A stretch of 64,000 bases of DNA, from the NCBI GenBank assembly GCA_018336015.1, contig JAGXQZ010000051.1, positions 124,001-188,000 on the forward strand, in the 5' to 3' direction. The number at the start of each line of letters is the position of its first letter. The stretch's first letter is position 1. Positions 33,849 to 43,368 of the stretch are shown here, piece by piece. Both the position numbers and the translations under genes were made by a program. This stretch comes from Algoriphagus sp. (GTDB lineage Bacteria > Bacteroidota > Bacteroidia > Cytophagales > Cyclobacteriaceae). Below the pieces are notes generated by a model that worked only from the letters and a program-made list of their open reading frames with translations, did no database searches and was not told the DNA's origin.

Positions 33849-33862
33849 ACCGCCGCAGCGGT
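33849..33862 (-). other. Small hairpin in the trmD-rplS gap
   Basis: ACCGC (33849-33853) pairs with GCGGT (33858-33862) around CGCA. In a 78-bp spacer inside an operon otherwise tightly packed; it could tune L19 expression or mRNA processing. Confidence 0.35.
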
Positions 33863-33897
33863 ATAAATGAATTACTTCTGTTAAAATTTTGTCTCGC

Positions 33898-34587
33898 CTA
33901 TTCCCAACCTGTGCCCTTGAGCAGATCAGGCCGTTTTTCTTTGGTTCGGCGAACCGACGCTTCAAATCTCCACTCGCTTATCTTGGCTTCGTGCCCGGAG
34001 AGTAACACCTCTGGAACTGTCATCCCCTCGTACTCTGCCGGTCTAGTGTAGACTGGCGGGGCAAGCAAATTATCCTGGAAGGAGTCCGTCAAGGCCGAAG
34101 TCTCGTCATTGAGCACTCCCGGAATCAGTCGAATGACGGCGTCTGCTACGACAGCGGCTGCCAATTCCCCACCGGAGAGCACAAAGTCTCCGATGCTGAT
34201 TTCCTTGGTGATGAACTTATCTCTGACCCGTTGGTCCACTCCTTTGTAATGACCGCAAAGGATCAGGAGGTTTTGTTTCAGAGAAAGTGAGTTGGCCATG
34301 GGCTGATCAAAAGTCTCTCCATCGGGCGTCATGTAGATGATTTCATCGTACGTTCGCTCCTGCTGAAGGGCCGCGATGCATCGGGCGATAGGCTCGATCA
34401 TCATGACCATCCCGGCACCACCACCAAACGCATAATCGTCCACCTGCTTTTGTTTGCCGGTAGCATAATCCCTCAAGTTGTGCACGCGAACTGTGGCGAG
34501 ACCTTTTTCTTCGGCTCTTTTGAGAATCGAATGGGAAAAGGGTCCTTCCAGCAATCCCGGCACCACCGTGATGATATCGATATGCAT
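33898..34587 (-). CDS. trmD: tRNA (guanine-N1)-methyltransferase
   Basis: This 229-residue SPOUT enzyme methylates G37 of tRNAs reading CNN codons. Motifs are [20 protein letters not shown] at the start, GGGAGMVM, the AdoMet-binding knot region [19 protein letters not shown] and [15 protein letters not shown]. It is 3 bp downstream of rimM, as in most bacteria. Confidence 0.97.
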   Translation of the reverse strand: MHIDIITVVPGLLEGPFSHSILKRAEEKGLATVRVHNLRDYATGKQKQVDDYAFGGGAGMVMMIEPIARCIAALQQERTYDEIIYMTPDGETFDQPMANSLSLKQNLLILCGHYKGVDQRVRDKFITKEISIGDFVLSGGELAAAVVADAVIRLIPGVLNDETSALTDSFQDNLLAPPVYTRPAEYEGMTVPEVLLSGHEAKISEWRFEASVRRTKEKRPDLLKGTGWE

Positions 34588-34590
34588 GGC

Positions 34591-35121
34591 TTAGTCTTCC
34601 AGATAAATGTCAAGTAAGCCTTCGGGTAGCTGACAGTAAACTTTTTTAGCTGCCTTGTCCACCTTGGAAATAATGCCATCCTGAATCGGAATCAGCACTT
34701 CTTTACCTTGATGGGTCACTCCGAGGAGGTCCTGTGTCTCCAGATCGTAGATGATCTGCACAGGGCCAATCAGACCGAGCACCTCATCGATGACTTCAAA
34801 TCCGATCAGCTCGTGGTAGTAGTATTGATCCTCATCCAGTTCGGGTAGCTCAGTAAGTGGAAGGTAAACCTCCGCGCCTACCAAGGCTTCTACCTGTTCG
34901 ATGCTGTTGAGATCCTCAAACTTGGCCAATGCTTTTCCCCCAGGCTGAAGCACAAAATGCTCCAAAAAGAAGGGAATCAATCTGCCTTTTTGCTCGAGGA
35001 AGAGGTGCTCCAATCCGTCGTAATCCTCCGGATAGTCTACATCCAGCACCACATTTACTTCACCACGAAGTCCATGAACTTTGGCTATACGGCCTATTTG
35101 AAAGCACTGATCCTTGTTCAT
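34591..35121 (-). CDS. rimM: 16S rRNA-processing / ribosome maturation factor RimM
   Basis: This 176-residue 30S maturation factor binds S19 and assists 3'-domain assembly. The N-terminal domain has IGRIAKVHGLRGEVNVV. The PRC-barrel C-terminal domain has YYYHELIGFEVIDE and EVLIPIQDGIISKVDKAAK. It lies between rpsP and trmD. Confidence 0.95.
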   Translation of the reverse strand: MNKDQCFQIGRIAKVHGLRGEVNVVLDVDYPEDYDGLEHLFLEQKGRLIPFFLEHFVLQPGGKALAKFEDLNSIEQVEALVGAEVYLPLTELPELDEDQYYYHELIGFEVIDEVLGLIGPVQIIYDLETQDLLGVTHQGKEVLIPIQDGIISKVDKAAKKVYCQLPEGLLDIYLED

Positions 35122-35135
35122 GGATAGAAATGATA

Positions 35136-35684
35136 TTAAGCTTCAGCTTCTCCGCCTTCCGCAGGAGCTTCAGTAGCAGCTTCTTCAGCAGCAGGAGCCT
35201 CAGCAGCGGCTGCAGCAGCCTTAGCTTCTTCTTCTCTTGCTTTGATGGCATCCAGACGAGCTTGGTTTTTAGCCGCTTCAGCAGCAAGAGCCGCCTTACG
35301 AGCATCTGCCTTAGCAGTAGCCAACTGATCTTTTTTGCCTTCGATTTTGGCATCTTTCTCTGACAACCAGGCATTGTATTTTGCGTCAGCTTGTTCTTGA
35401 GTGATTGCACCTTTCAACACACCGATTTGAAGGTGTTTCTTCAGCAGGATACCTCTATAAGAAAGCATAGCTTTCACGGTATCGGTAGGCTGAGCTCCGT
35501 TCAACAACCAAGTAAGAGCGCGCTCATTGTTGATGTTGATTGAAGCAGGGTTGGTGTTCGGATTGTAAGTTCCGAGTTTCTCGATGAAGCGTCCATCACG
35601 TGGAGCTCTTGCATCAGCTACAACGACGTCATAGATGGCTTGTTTCTTGCGACCACGACGTGCTAATCTGATTTTTACGGACAT
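35136..35684 (-). CDS. rpsP: 30S ribosomal protein S16 with long Ala/Glu-rich C-terminal tail
   Basis: The first ~80 residues are standard S16 ([42 protein letters not shown]). The protein is 182 residues long, about twice the usual size: an extension rich in Ala, Glu and Lys (residues ~115-182, [20 protein letters not shown]) follows. Such tails are common in Bacteroidota S16 and probably form an exposed helix. First gene of the operon; promoter and leader hairpin lie upstream. Confidence 0.96.
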   Translation of the reverse strand: MSVKIRLARRGRKKQAIYDVVVADARAPRDGRFIEKLGTYNPNTNPASININNERALTWLLNGAQPTDTVKAMLSYRGILLKKHLQIGVLKGAITQEQADAKYNAWLSEKDAKIEGKKDQLATAKADARKAALAAEAAKNQARLDAIKAREEEAKAAAAAAEAPAAEEAATEAPAEGGEAEA

Positions 35685-35705
35685 AATTGTTTAGATTAAG
35701 TGAGT

Positions 35706-35724
35706 GGATGGAACCCGTCCATCC
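35706..35724 (-). other. Leader hairpin of the rpsP operon
   Basis: Perfect 7-bp stem GGATGGA/TCCATCC with a 5-nt loop in the 5' UTR, between the TATCTTTG box and the ATG. It could be a regulatory site for ribosomal-protein feedback, which is inference. Confidence 0.4.
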
Positions 35725-35737
35725 TAAATTTGGAGTG

Positions 35738-35769
35738 CAAAGATAGGGTAAATGATTGGAAAGCCACAA
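35738..35769 (-). promoter_or_regulatory. Promoter of the rpsP operon (TTG-N21-TATCTTTG)
   Basis: Minus-strand TTG (35769-35767), 21 nt, TATCTTTG (35745-35738), 53 nt before the rpsP ATG. Fits the Bacteroidota consensus. Confidence 0.6.
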
Positions 35770-35828
35770 GTTGGCTCAAGAATATTTGCCAGAAAGTTAG
35801 GTTTTGCTTTATCTTGCGCACTTTCTTT

Positions 35829-35900
35829 GGTCCCGTAGTTCAATGGATAGAATAGAAGTTTCCTAAACTTTAGATATGGGTTCGATTCCCGTCGGGACTA
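35829..35900 (+). tRNA. tRNA-Arg (anticodon CCT)
   Basis: A cloverleaf folds fully: acceptor GGTCCCG/CGGGACT, D-stem GTTC/GAAT, anticodon stem GAAGT/ACTTT around loop TTCCTAA (anticodon CCT, reads AGG), and T-arm ATGGG-TTCGATT-CCCGT. The discriminator is A and the CCA end is not encoded. It is transcribed away from rpsP. Confidence 0.93.
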
Positions 35901-35975
35901 CAATTAAAGCCTTATGCGTTCAGTATAGGGCTTTTCCATTTTTACAGGAAGGCTTTCTCCGGTCGTTTTCCCCTC

Positions 35976-36815
35976 TTATTTCAACATTTTTCTAAAAATA
36001 GGAACCAACTCTTTGGCAATTATTCGATACCCTTTATCAGAAGGATGAAGTCCGTCGTAGGTCACATCGATCGATTCTATCGGATAGGGATAGTCGTCTT
36101 TCTCCGGATCAAAGGGGATGTCGATAAAATCAGGATATGGGTAATTTTTATACTCCCCGTTCAACGGATCTTTCAATCGCTTAAACTTCACCAGATCGGC
36201 ATGATCCATTCCTTTTTGATGGTATAGGTCTACCAGTTCCATTCCTTCCCATTGTGCAATTGCCTTCAAAAGAGATGAGAAGGACTCCAAACGTTGGCCG
36301 TTTTTATCCCGATAGGAGCCTAACGCATTGTTTTTGTAATTGTTGATATACACAAAATCCACCCGCTTCATCGGAGTGATCAGAATGATTTTTGCCTGAG
36401 GATTAAGGTTTCGGATTTGGTTGACGATCTGGCGAAATGAGCCTGCTACCGTGGCTGTACCTGAGGCATTCTTGTAATCCTCGATCGTCCCGAGGGGATT
36501 GCCCCTCCACCAATCATTGGTGCCTAGGAAAATGCTATACACCTCTGCCTTTGGAATCTCGAGCTTGGCAAATTCCTCTGCGATTCGAATTGCTGTCCAA
36601 CCATTGTAGCCTTTATTGACTACTTCGAGGCTGGGGAATTTCTCCTTTACCAAACTCAAATACCCCTTAGTGATTCGATTGCCGGCTTCGTTGGGATGAT
36701 CATTGAGGTAAGTGATAGAGTCTCCGATAGCGACCCAAGTGATGGGGTTAGGAGATCCTGAAACCAAGAAAATTACGCCAAACAGCAGGATCAAACTCTT
36801 TTTAAACAGCCGCAT
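35976..36815 (-). CDS. SGNH/GDSL-type hydrolase, exported
   Basis: This 279-residue esterase-like protein has a signal peptide (KSLILLFGVIFLVSGS). The four SGNH blocks are present: AIGDSITYL (nucleophile Ser), NKGYNGWTA (Gly), FLGTNDWW (Asn) and TYDGLHPSDKG (catalytic Asp/His). It is likely a periplasmic or surface esterase removing acyl groups from glycans or other substrates. No partner adjoins it. The identity of the fold is secure; the substrate is not. Confidence 0.85.
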   Translation of the reverse strand: MRLFKKSLILLFGVIFLVSGSPNPITWVAIGDSITYLNDHPNEAGNRITKGYLSLVKEKFPSLEVVNKGYNGWTAIRIAEEFAKLEIPKAEVYSIFLGTNDWWRGNPLGTIEDYKNASGTATVAGSFRQIVNQIRNLNPQAKIILITPMKRVDFVYINNYKNNALGSYRDKNGQRLESFSSLLKAIAQWEGMELVDLYHQKGMDHADLVKFKRLKDPLNGEYKNYPYPDFIDIPFDPEKDDYPYPIESIDVTYDGLHPSDKGYRIIAKELVPIFRKMLK

Positions 36816-36974
36816 AGGGAGGGAGGATTAGTCTTGCAAAATAACATAAGCGCAGAAGAATGCTATCCTTTACAAACTTGCCTCTTGCTGTTTCCCAAAA
36901 GAAAGGCTGGAAAATTTAATTCCTGCCTAATCTTGCAAACATCAATTCAGAAATGCCAAGTAGTCGGGGTAGAT

Positions 36975-37778
36975 TTAGGGGAAAAGTACCGGATTTAAAG
37001 GGGTATCTATTTCCTGACCAATACTAGCTCCCGGACACCAGGTTTCCCAGTCATTCCGCTGGTTGTCATTTTCCGGCTCTTTGAGCATCATGTCTTTGTC
37101 CATATAGATTACAGTCATCACTTTGCGGACTTTATCGGTTTGATTGGCACCTGCCCGGTGAAATACCCACCCCGAATGAAAGCTAACCTCCCCCAAGGCA
37201 AACGGCTCTACGATGTGAGGAAAATCAGTGACTCGAAGCTTTTGTCGTATTTTTTCTTCACTCTCATCACTGATCGAGAGCTCTCTTCCTTCAGTGATTT
37301 GATGACTACCCGCACTGAATTCGAGTGGTCCCATTTCCAATTTGACCTCTTGCAGCGGGATCCAAACGGTGATTGTTTTGTCCGAACTTAATGGCCAATA
37401 GTATTGGTCAGCATGCCAAGGAGTGATCCCTCCCCCGGCCTCTTTGTACAAAGCCTGATCATGATAGATCCTTACCCCTTCCACCTGCATCAAAGCTGAA
37501 GCGATACCCGCCAGGCGCTTGCTGAATACTAATTTTTTGATCGCTGGATCTTCTCTCCATAAATTAAAAATCTGGAGAAAAGCCTTGCCATAGGTATCTC
37601 GACTGTCCAATGGATCAGACTGACGATTGAGTTCAGATACTTTTTCAGAGATACGTTGTTCAAAGAAAGCCAAGGTCTCGCTATCCAGGACATCTTTCAA
37701 TTTGATAAAGCGATTTTTCTGATAAAACTCGATAGCCTGAGGTGGTAAATAATAAGGCTGGTCCAAGAGATCTTTCAT
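36975..37778 (-). CDS. Phytanoyl-CoA dioxygenase (PhyH) family protein
   Basis: This 267-residue Fe(II)/2-oxoglutarate oxygenase-like protein has the HxD pair in ITPWHADQYYWP, a distal His in FHSGWVFHRAGANQTDKVRKVM with the 2-oxoglutarate-binding Arg, and GPLEFSAGSHQ. It should hydroxylate a small molecule. In Bacteroidota these genes often stand divergent from an AraC-type regulator, as here (37925); the 146-bp spacer probably holds the control region. The substrate is unknown. Confidence 0.82.
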   Translation of the reverse strand: MKDLLDQPYYLPPQAIEFYQKNRFIKLKDVLDSETLAFFEQRISEKVSELNRQSDPLDSRDTYGKAFLQIFNLWREDPAIKKLVFSKRLAGIASALMQVEGVRIYHDQALYKEAGGGITPWHADQYYWPLSSDKTITVWIPLQEVKLEMGPLEFSAGSHQITEGRELSISDESEEKIRQKLRVTDFPHIVEPFALGEVSFHSGWVFHRAGANQTDKVRKVMTVIYMDKDMMLKEPENDNQRNDWETWCPGASIGQEIDTPLNPVLFP

Positions 37779-37924
37779 GAGTCTTAAAATTTTGAAGGTT
37801 GATTTAAATTGATACTACAAATAACCCATGCTCACCCCATTTCTACTTGGCCAAAATTTTCAGATTATTGTCCTTTTTTACCTCATATTGAATTTAATTT
37901 ACCATTAAATGACAATTACAGGCA

Positions 37925-38782
37925 ATGAAAGCAATTTTTGAACAAGTAACCGCCAGTTCTAAAGCTTCATTTCTTCATAAATACTTTGAGGCACCTAATT
38001 TTGACACACCTTTTCATTTTCACCCTCAATTGGAACTCACATGGATAGTCAAAGGCGTGGGGATGCGCTACGTGGGCAGGAGTGTTCAAGAATTCAAAGA
38101 AGGAGATCTGGTTTTTTTGGGACCAAACCTTCCCCATTGCTGGATCAATCAAAAAACTGAGGATGGAGTCGCTGCGCATGTGATCCAATTCAAGGAGGAT
38201 TTTTTGGGAAGGGATTTTTTCAACTTACCCGAAATGGAACGTATCAAGCTGCTCATAGAACAGTCAAAATCAGGATTTGTCATCTCCAGTCCTACCAGTG
38301 GAATCATTCAGGAAAAAATCCAGCAGCTCAGTTCCAGCCCTCCTGTGAAAAGGATCTTTTGCCTTTTGGAAATTTTGGATGAACTGGCTTCTTCTGTTGA
38401 TTTGACGCTTTTGGATGAGTCTATGATCAGGCTCAATCAGGATCTGCCGCATACGGAACGATTCAAAAAAGTCATTTCCTATCTGATTCAAAACTATAAA
38501 CAGGAGATCCAATTAGATCAAATGGCAGAATTGGTTCACATGACTCCCTCTTCTTTTTGCAGATTTTTCAAAGGAGTCATGAAAAAAACACTGATAGAGG
38601 TAGTGATGGAGTTTAGAATCAAACACGCCTGCCATCTACTGACACATACTGACCTTGGAATCAGCCAAGTGGCTATGGAAAGCGGATTTGGGGATTTGCC
38701 TTATTTCAACCGTAGATTCAAAAAAATGATGGGCTGCAATCCTTCTACCTATAGAAGAGTCTCCACTGATTCCGAGCACTGA
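37925..38782 (+). CDS. AraC-family transcriptional regulator
   Basis: This 285-residue protein has an N-terminal cupin-like sensor domain (FHFHPQLELTWIVKG, FLGPNLPHCWIN) and a C-terminal double helix-turn-helix of the AraC type (IQLDQMAELVHMTPSSFCRFF, GISQVAMESGFGDLPYFNRRF). Such sensors bind sugars or related small molecules. It is divergent from the PhyH gene and 116 bp upstream of the GH127 gene on the same strand, so it may control both. That is inferred from position only. Confidence 0.88.
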   Translation: MKAIFEQVTASSKASFLHKYFEAPNFDTPFHFHPQLELTWIVKGVGMRYVGRSVQEFKEGDLVFLGPNLPHCWINQKTEDGVAAHVIQFKEDFLGRDFFNLPEMERIKLLIEQSKSGFVISSPTSGIIQEKIQQLSSSPPVKRIFCLLEILDELASSVDLTLLDESMIRLNQDLPHTERFKKVISYLIQNYKQEIQLDQMAELVHMTPSSFCRFFKGVMKKTLIEVVMEFRIKHACHLLTHTDLGISQVAMESGFGDLPYFNRRFKKMMGCNPSTYRRVSTDSEH

Positions 38783-38898
38783 TTACAGGTTCAGAGTAAG
38801 TGGGACACTGCAATTTTTTGAGTTCCCATAGCCAATTTCTTAAGGATGAATTGATACTAAAAGAGCGAAATCCCTAACTTCAGGCAAACCCAAAACCC

Positions 38899-40809
38899 AT
38901 GAAGAAATCGCTTTTATTCTTTGCTTTCCTAAGCCCGCTCTATTTGGCAGTGGCTCAGGAAAAGCAAATTGTCTTGGAAGCTCATTCCTTTTCCCAAATC
39001 AAAATCACTGATTCCTTTTGGAAACCCAAATTGGAAAAAGTGGCCAAATCGGCTCTCCCTGCTTCTGTCTACCAGACGGAAGTGAAAACGGGAAGAATCC
39101 GGAATTTTGAAAAGGCCGGCAGAAAGCAAGGGGAAGCTCACGAAGGCATCTACTACGACGACAGTGATGTATACAAAGCACTGGAAGCCATCGCCTATTC
39201 CCTCCAAAATATCCCCGATGCTGCCTTGGAGCAAAAAGCGGACGAGTGGATCGCCAAGATCGCCTCAGCTCAGGAACCTGACGGCTATATCAACACCTTC
39301 TATTCTTTGACTGGCCTAGATAAGCGCTGGAAGGACATGGAAAAGCACGAAGACTATTGTGCCGGACACTTGATGGAAGCCGGAGTGGCTTACTTCCAAG
39401 CTACCGGCAAGCGCCAACTCCTGGATGTAGCAATCAAAATGGCGAATCATATCGACACACAGTTTCGTCAAGCAAACAAACCTTGGGTAAGCGGCCACGA
39501 AGAAATCGAGTTGGCTTTGGTCAAGCTTTATAAAGTCACCGGAGAAGATCGTTACCTCCAATTGGCTGATTGGTTTTTGGATCAGCGAGGCCGAGGACAC
39601 GGAGTCGGAGGCATCTGGGACAATCCGCATTGGGGACCAAAGTACGCTCAGGACGACGTCCCCGTCAAAGACCAAAAGGAAATCACCGGACATGCCGTGC
39701 GCGCTATGTACCTCTACACCGGTGCGGCGGATGTGGCTGCGGCCAAAAATGATCCCGGCTACATGAAGGCCATGAAGACCGTCTGGGAAGATGTGGTCTA
39801 TCGAAATATGTACGTGACCGGGGGAATCGGTTCCTCTGGAAGCAATGAGGGATTTTCTGTCGATTACGATTTACCCAATGAAAATGCTTACAGTGAGACT
39901 TGTGCCTCGGTGGGAATGGTATTTTGGAATCAGCGGATGAACCTTCTCGAGGGACAATCCCAGTACATCGATGTCCTAGAGCGGAGTTTATACAATGCAG
40001 CTTTAGACGGCTTGAGCTTGACTGGGGACCGATTTTTCTACGGAAATCCTCTAGCCTCCAGCGGGCAGCATTTCAGAAAGGAATGGTTTGGCACTGCCTG
40101 CTGTCCTTCCAATATTGCCAGACTGGTGGCCTCTGTCGGAGACTATATTTATGCAAAAAATGAGAACGGGATTTGGGTCAATCTTTTCATTGCCAATCAG
40201 ACCGAGTTTGATCTTTCGGGTGAAAAAGTGGGGGTAGAAATGAAAACCAATTTCCCTTGGGAAGGAAAAGTGGAACTAGAAGTCAATCCGACCACGACCC
40301 AACGCTTTACAGTGAGTCTGAGAATCCCGGGCTGGATTCAAGAAAACCCTGTTCCGGGAAAACTCTACAGCTTCCTCCAAGAGGAAAAGACCAACTTTAC
40401 CCTGCTGGTCAATGGAGAAAAAGCCACTTTCCGACAGGAAAACGGCTACGCTGTGTTGGAGAGGGAGTGGAAAAAAGGAGATCGAATCACCTATGAGTTG
40501 CCGCTGGAAATCCGCCAACTTCAGTCCCGACCTGAAGTACTGGCCAATACAGATAGAATCGCCATTCAACGTGGGCCATTGGTATACTGCGTAGAAGGGG
40601 CAGATAATCAGGGAAAAGTCCTTCAGCTTGCGCTCAGTTCCAGTCCGAATTTCACGACGAAGGAGTATCAGATTTTGGATGAAAAAGTCCAAGCCATCCA
40701 ATTCCAAGCTTGGGATGGACAATCTCCCAAAACTGTTACCGCCATTCCTTACTACACCTGGGCCAATCGCGGCCAAAATGAAATGATGGTCTGGATCCCT
40801 AAAAAGTAA
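38899..40809 (+). CDS. Glycoside hydrolase family 127 protein (beta-L-arabinofuranosidase-like)
   Basis: This 636-residue exported protein has a signal peptide (MKKSLLFFAFLSPLYLAVAQ) and an (alpha/alpha)6 barrel typical of DUF1680/GH127. In the characterised enzyme HypBA1 a zinc site is built from Glu and three Cys, one Cys being the nucleophile. The counterparts here are Glu333 and Cys335 (SETCASVG) and Cys401-Cys402 (GTACCPSNIAR), all conserved. It probably releases beta-linked L-arabinofuranose from glycans in the periplasm. No SusC/D pair or further arabinan enzymes adjoin it. Confidence 0.88.
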   Translation: MKKSLLFFAFLSPLYLAVAQEKQIVLEAHSFSQIKITDSFWKPKLEKVAKSALPASVYQTEVKTGRIRNFEKAGRKQGEAHEGIYYDDSDVYKALEAIAYSLQNIPDAALEQKADEWIAKIASAQEPDGYINTFYSLTGLDKRWKDMEKHEDYCAGHLMEAGVAYFQATGKRQLLDVAIKMANHIDTQFRQANKPWVSGHEEIELALVKLYKVTGEDRYLQLADWFLDQRGRGHGVGGIWDNPHWGPKYAQDDVPVKDQKEITGHAVRAMYLYTGAADVAAAKNDPGYMKAMKTVWEDVVYRNMYVTGGIGSSGSNEGFSVDYDLPNENAYSETCASVGMVFWNQRMNLLEGQSQYIDVLERSLYNAALDGLSLTGDRFFYGNPLASSGQHFRKEWFGTACCPSNIARLVASVGDYIYAKNENGIWVNLFIANQTEFDLSGEKVGVEMKTNFPWEGKVELEVNPTTTQRFTVSLRIPGWIQENPVPGKLYSFLQEEKTNFTLLVNGEKATFRQENGYAVLEREWKKGDRITYELPLEIRQLQSRPEVLANTDRIAIQRGPLVYCVEGADNQGKVLQLALSSSPNFTTKEYQILDEKVQAIQFQAWDGQSPKTVTAIPYYTWANRGQNEMMVWIPKK

Positions 40810-40828
40810 TCCAACTAGATCGCCTCAA

Positions 40829-40860
40829 AAAAAAAGCTGACCGAAATGGCCAGCTTTTCT
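40829..40860. terminator. Bidirectional terminator between GH127 and fumC
   Basis: AAAAGCTG (40832-40839) pairs with CAGCTTTT (40851-40858), with CC/GG inner pairs and an A-run before it. Serves both convergent genes. Confidence 0.75.
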
Positions 40861-40883
40861 CTTTTATCAAGATTCCAAAAGAT

Positions 40884-42284
40884 TTATTTCAAGCTTCCGA
40901 TCATATCTTCCGGTCTCACCCACTCGTCAAACTGCTCAGAGGTTAATAGACCCAAAGCAATGGCAGCTTCTCTCAGGCTGGTTCCTTCTTTATGCGCTTT
41001 CTTGGCGATAGCAGCGGCATTTTCATAGCCGATGTAGGGATTCAGAGCCGTCACGAGCATCAGGGAATTTTCTAGGTGACGCTGAATCATCGGCGTGTTT
41101 GGCTCGATACCGATGGCACAGTTGTCATTGAAAGACACACAGGCATCACCGATCAATCGGGCAGACTGTAAGAAGTTGGCTGCGATCAGTGGCTTGAACA
41201 CGTTCAGTTCAAAGTGACCATTGGAACCACCGATGGTGATGGCCACATCATTGCCCATCACTTGAGCAGCGACCATGGTCATCGCTTCAACTTGGGTTGG
41301 ATTTACCTTTCCGGGCATGATGGAGGATCCCGGTTCGTTTTCAGGAATCAGGATTTCACCGATACCAGAACGAGGTCCTGAGGAAAGCATTCGGATATCG
41401 TTGGCGATTTTCATCAAAGAAACAGCCAATTGCTTCAAAGCACCGTGCGCCTCAACCATTCCGTCGTGTGCTGCTAAGGCTTCGAATTTGTTTGGAGCAG
41501 TGACAAAAGGATGACCGGAAAGTTGGGCGATCTTTTGAGCCACCAGTTCAGAATACCCTTGAGGAGTATTTAGCCCTGTACCTACTGCTGTACCGCCCAA
41601 GGCAAGTTCGGAAAGGTGAGCTAAGGTATTTTTTAGAGCTCTCAAGCCATGGTCTAGCTGAGCCACATAGCCGCTAAACTCCTGACCCAAGGTAAGCGGA
41701 GTCGCATCCATGAAGTGGGTACGTCCGATTTTCACCACATTTTTGAATGCTTCTGCCTTTTCAGCGAGCGTATCTCTCAATTTTTGAACACCCGGAATGG
41801 TTGTCTCCACCACCATTTGGTAAGCAGCTACGTGCATAGCAGTTGGATAGGTATCATTCGAGGACTGAGACTTGTTGACGTCATCATTGGGGTGGATTTT
41901 CTTTTTGGCATCTTCCAAAGATCCTCCCAAAAGTACATGCGCACGGTAGGCGATCACCTCATTGGCGTTCATGTTGGACTGAGTCCCAGAACCCGTTTGC
42001 CAAATCACCAATGGAAACTGATCATCGTGCTGACCTGCTAGAATCTCATCACATACTTTCCCGATGATTTCAGCCTTGTCCTGAGCCAGAACGCCCAATT
42101 CCGCATTGGTCAATGCAGCAGCTTTTTTCAAAATAGCGAAAGCCTTGATGATCTCGATCGGCATGCGGTTTTTCTCTCCGCCGATTTTGAAGTTATTGAT
42201 AGAGCGTTGGGTTTGGGCGCCCCAGTATTTGTCTGCAGGCACCTCTACAGGGCCCATCGTGTCTTTTTCGATTCGGATTGACAT
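40884..42284 (-). CDS. fumC: Class II fumarate hydratase
   Basis: This 466-residue TCA-cycle enzyme interconverts fumarate and malate without an Fe-S cluster. The superfamily signature [13 protein letters not shown], with the flexible catalytic loop, is present, as are [18 protein letters not shown] and the [14 protein letters not shown] region with the active-site His/Ser. Full family length. A TAACTTTG -7 element lies just upstream. Confidence 0.96.
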   Translation of the reverse strand: MSIRIEKDTMGPVEVPADKYWGAQTQRSINNFKIGGEKNRMPIEIIKAFAILKKAAALTNAELGVLAQDKAEIIGKVCDEILAGQHDDQFPLVIWQTGSGTQSNMNANEVIAYRAHVLLGGSLEDAKKKIHPNDDVNKSQSSNDTYPTAMHVAAYQMVVETTIPGVQKLRDTLAEKAEAFKNVVKIGRTHFMDATPLTLGQEFSGYVAQLDHGLRALKNTLAHLSELALGGTAVGTGLNTPQGYSELVAQKIAQLSGHPFVTAPNKFEALAAHDGMVEAHGALKQLAVSLMKIANDIRMLSSGPRSGIGEILIPENEPGSSIMPGKVNPTQVEAMTMVAAQVMGNDVAITIGGSNGHFELNVFKPLIAANFLQSARLIGDACVSFNDNCAIGIEPNTPMIQRHLENSLMLVTALNPYIGYENAAAIAKKAHKEGTSLREAAIALGLLTSEQFDEWVRPEDMIGSLK

Positions 42285-42318
42285 GGTATTTGGGAATAGG
42301 AGTTTAATTTTTCGGTCG

Positions 42319-42326
42319 CAAAGTTA
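42319..42326 (-). promoter_or_regulatory. -7 element (TAACTTTG) of fumC
   Basis: Minus-strand TAACTTTG followed by CGACCGAAA, the same initial sequence as at the TPR gene promoter (8742). The ATG lies 34 nt downstream. Confidence 0.5.
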
Positions 42327-42361
42327 AGGGCTGTGTTTTTTTCTGCCTAAGCAATAGCCTT

Positions 42362-42853
42362 TTAATCCTTGTCCTTCAGTTGAAAATTGATCAATCGATG
42401 AAAGACTTCTCTGGAGATTTTGTATTGACGATTGAAAAACATCAATCCCAAGGCATAATTCCCGATGGCCAACAAAAAACAAATCAAGCTATAGCTGAGA
42501 TTGGGTAAGAAAAAAAGGTAAAAGGCAGAAAAGGCTATCAAAACAATACTCCAAAATGCCAAAAAAAACACCGCAGAAGGGAATAGTCGGAATTCTAGAA
42601 AAATAATACTTCCTCTAGGTGTGTCTTCCAGCTTTCCAATAAGCAGAGGAAGAAAAGTATCTCCTTTTTTGATGGATCGGGAAATCCGAAATCCCTCACG
42701 CCCTACCATGCCGTTAAATTTGATTTGATCATTTTGATAGGTACGGGAGTCCAGGAAATTCACTTCCCGAGTCACCCGCATCAAATGACCCAAGACCTCT
42801 TCTTTGGAAAGAGGGCTCACCAAGGTTTCGGTATGGTAGGGGATCAGATTCAA
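42362..42853 (-). CDS. Membrane protein of unknown function (163 aa)
   Basis: This 163-residue protein has an N-terminal soluble part (LSKEEVLGHLMRVTRE, FNGMVGREGFRISRSIKKGDTFLPLLIGKLE) and two adjacent transmembrane helices (FFLAFWSIVLIAFSAFYLFFL, LICFLLAIGNYALGLMFF). The N-terminal strand-rich region resembles small lipid-binding or PH-like domains, but this is not firm. It follows ridA by 6 bp, so the two are cotranscribed. No named family is recognised. Confidence 0.65.
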   Translation of the reverse strand: MNLIPYHTETLVSPLSKEEVLGHLMRVTREVNFLDSRTYQNDQIKFNGMVGREGFRISRSIKKGDTFLPLLIGKLEDTPRGSIIFLEFRLFPSAVFFLAFWSIVLIAFSAFYLFFLPNLSYSLICFLLAIGNYALGLMFFNRQYKISREVFHRLINFQLKDKD

Positions 42854-42859
42854 ATGTGT

Positions 42860-43240
42860 TTATTTTACTGCGATGCAGGAGATCTCTACATTCACATTTT
42901 TTGGAAGCTTGCTTACCTCAACTGTTTCACGGGCCGGAGGGTTTGATTTGAAGTATTGTCCATACGCTTCATTGATCGTGGCAAACTGCCCCATGTCCCG
43001 GATGAAAATGGTGCATTTGGCCACATCAGAAAAGCCAAATCCGGCTGCACGCAAGATTGCCTCCATGTTTTTCATGACCGCGTGAGTTTCTTCGGTGATG
43101 TTTTCATTGATCAGCTCCCCAGTCTCTGGGTCTAAAGCAATCTGACCAGATACATAAAGTGTATTTCCAGCCAACACAGCTTGAGAATAAGGACCAATGG
43201 GCGCAGGGGCTTCAGCAGTGAAAATGAGTTGTTTGGACAT
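42860..43240 (-). CDS. ridA: RidA family enamine/imine deaminase
   Basis: This 126-residue trimeric protein hydrolyses reactive 2-aminoacrylate-type enamines. APAPIGPYSQAVLAGNTLYVSGQIALDP at the N-terminus, the Arg of SNPPARETVEVSKLPKN and the final VEISCIAVK are diagnostic. It is the first of two genes with a membrane protein downstream. Confidence 0.9.
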   Translation of the reverse strand: MSKQLIFTAEAPAPIGPYSQAVLAGNTLYVSGQIALDPETGELINENITEETHAVMKNMEAILRAAGFGFSDVAKCTIFIRDMGQFATINEAYGQYFKSNPPARETVEVSKLPKNVNVEISCIAVK

Positions 43241-43345
43241 AATGGGTAATTGAGTTAATGGGTAATTAGTTTATTGAGTTACTTGGTTAGCAGTCCGAAA
43301 TCTGAGATCTGAGATCCAAAGTTTCAACTTTCCTAGTCAGATCAC
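43241..43345. repeat. Short direct repeats in the mazG-ridA gap
   Basis: ATGGGTAATTGAGTTA / ATGGGTAATTAGTTTATTGAGTTA-type words repeat at 43239-43282. GAGATCTGAGATC words follow at about 43302-43316. It is a low-complexity spacer with no promoter that I can assign. Confidence 0.45.
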
Positions 43346-43368
43346 TGTGACTGAACACTACTTACTGC

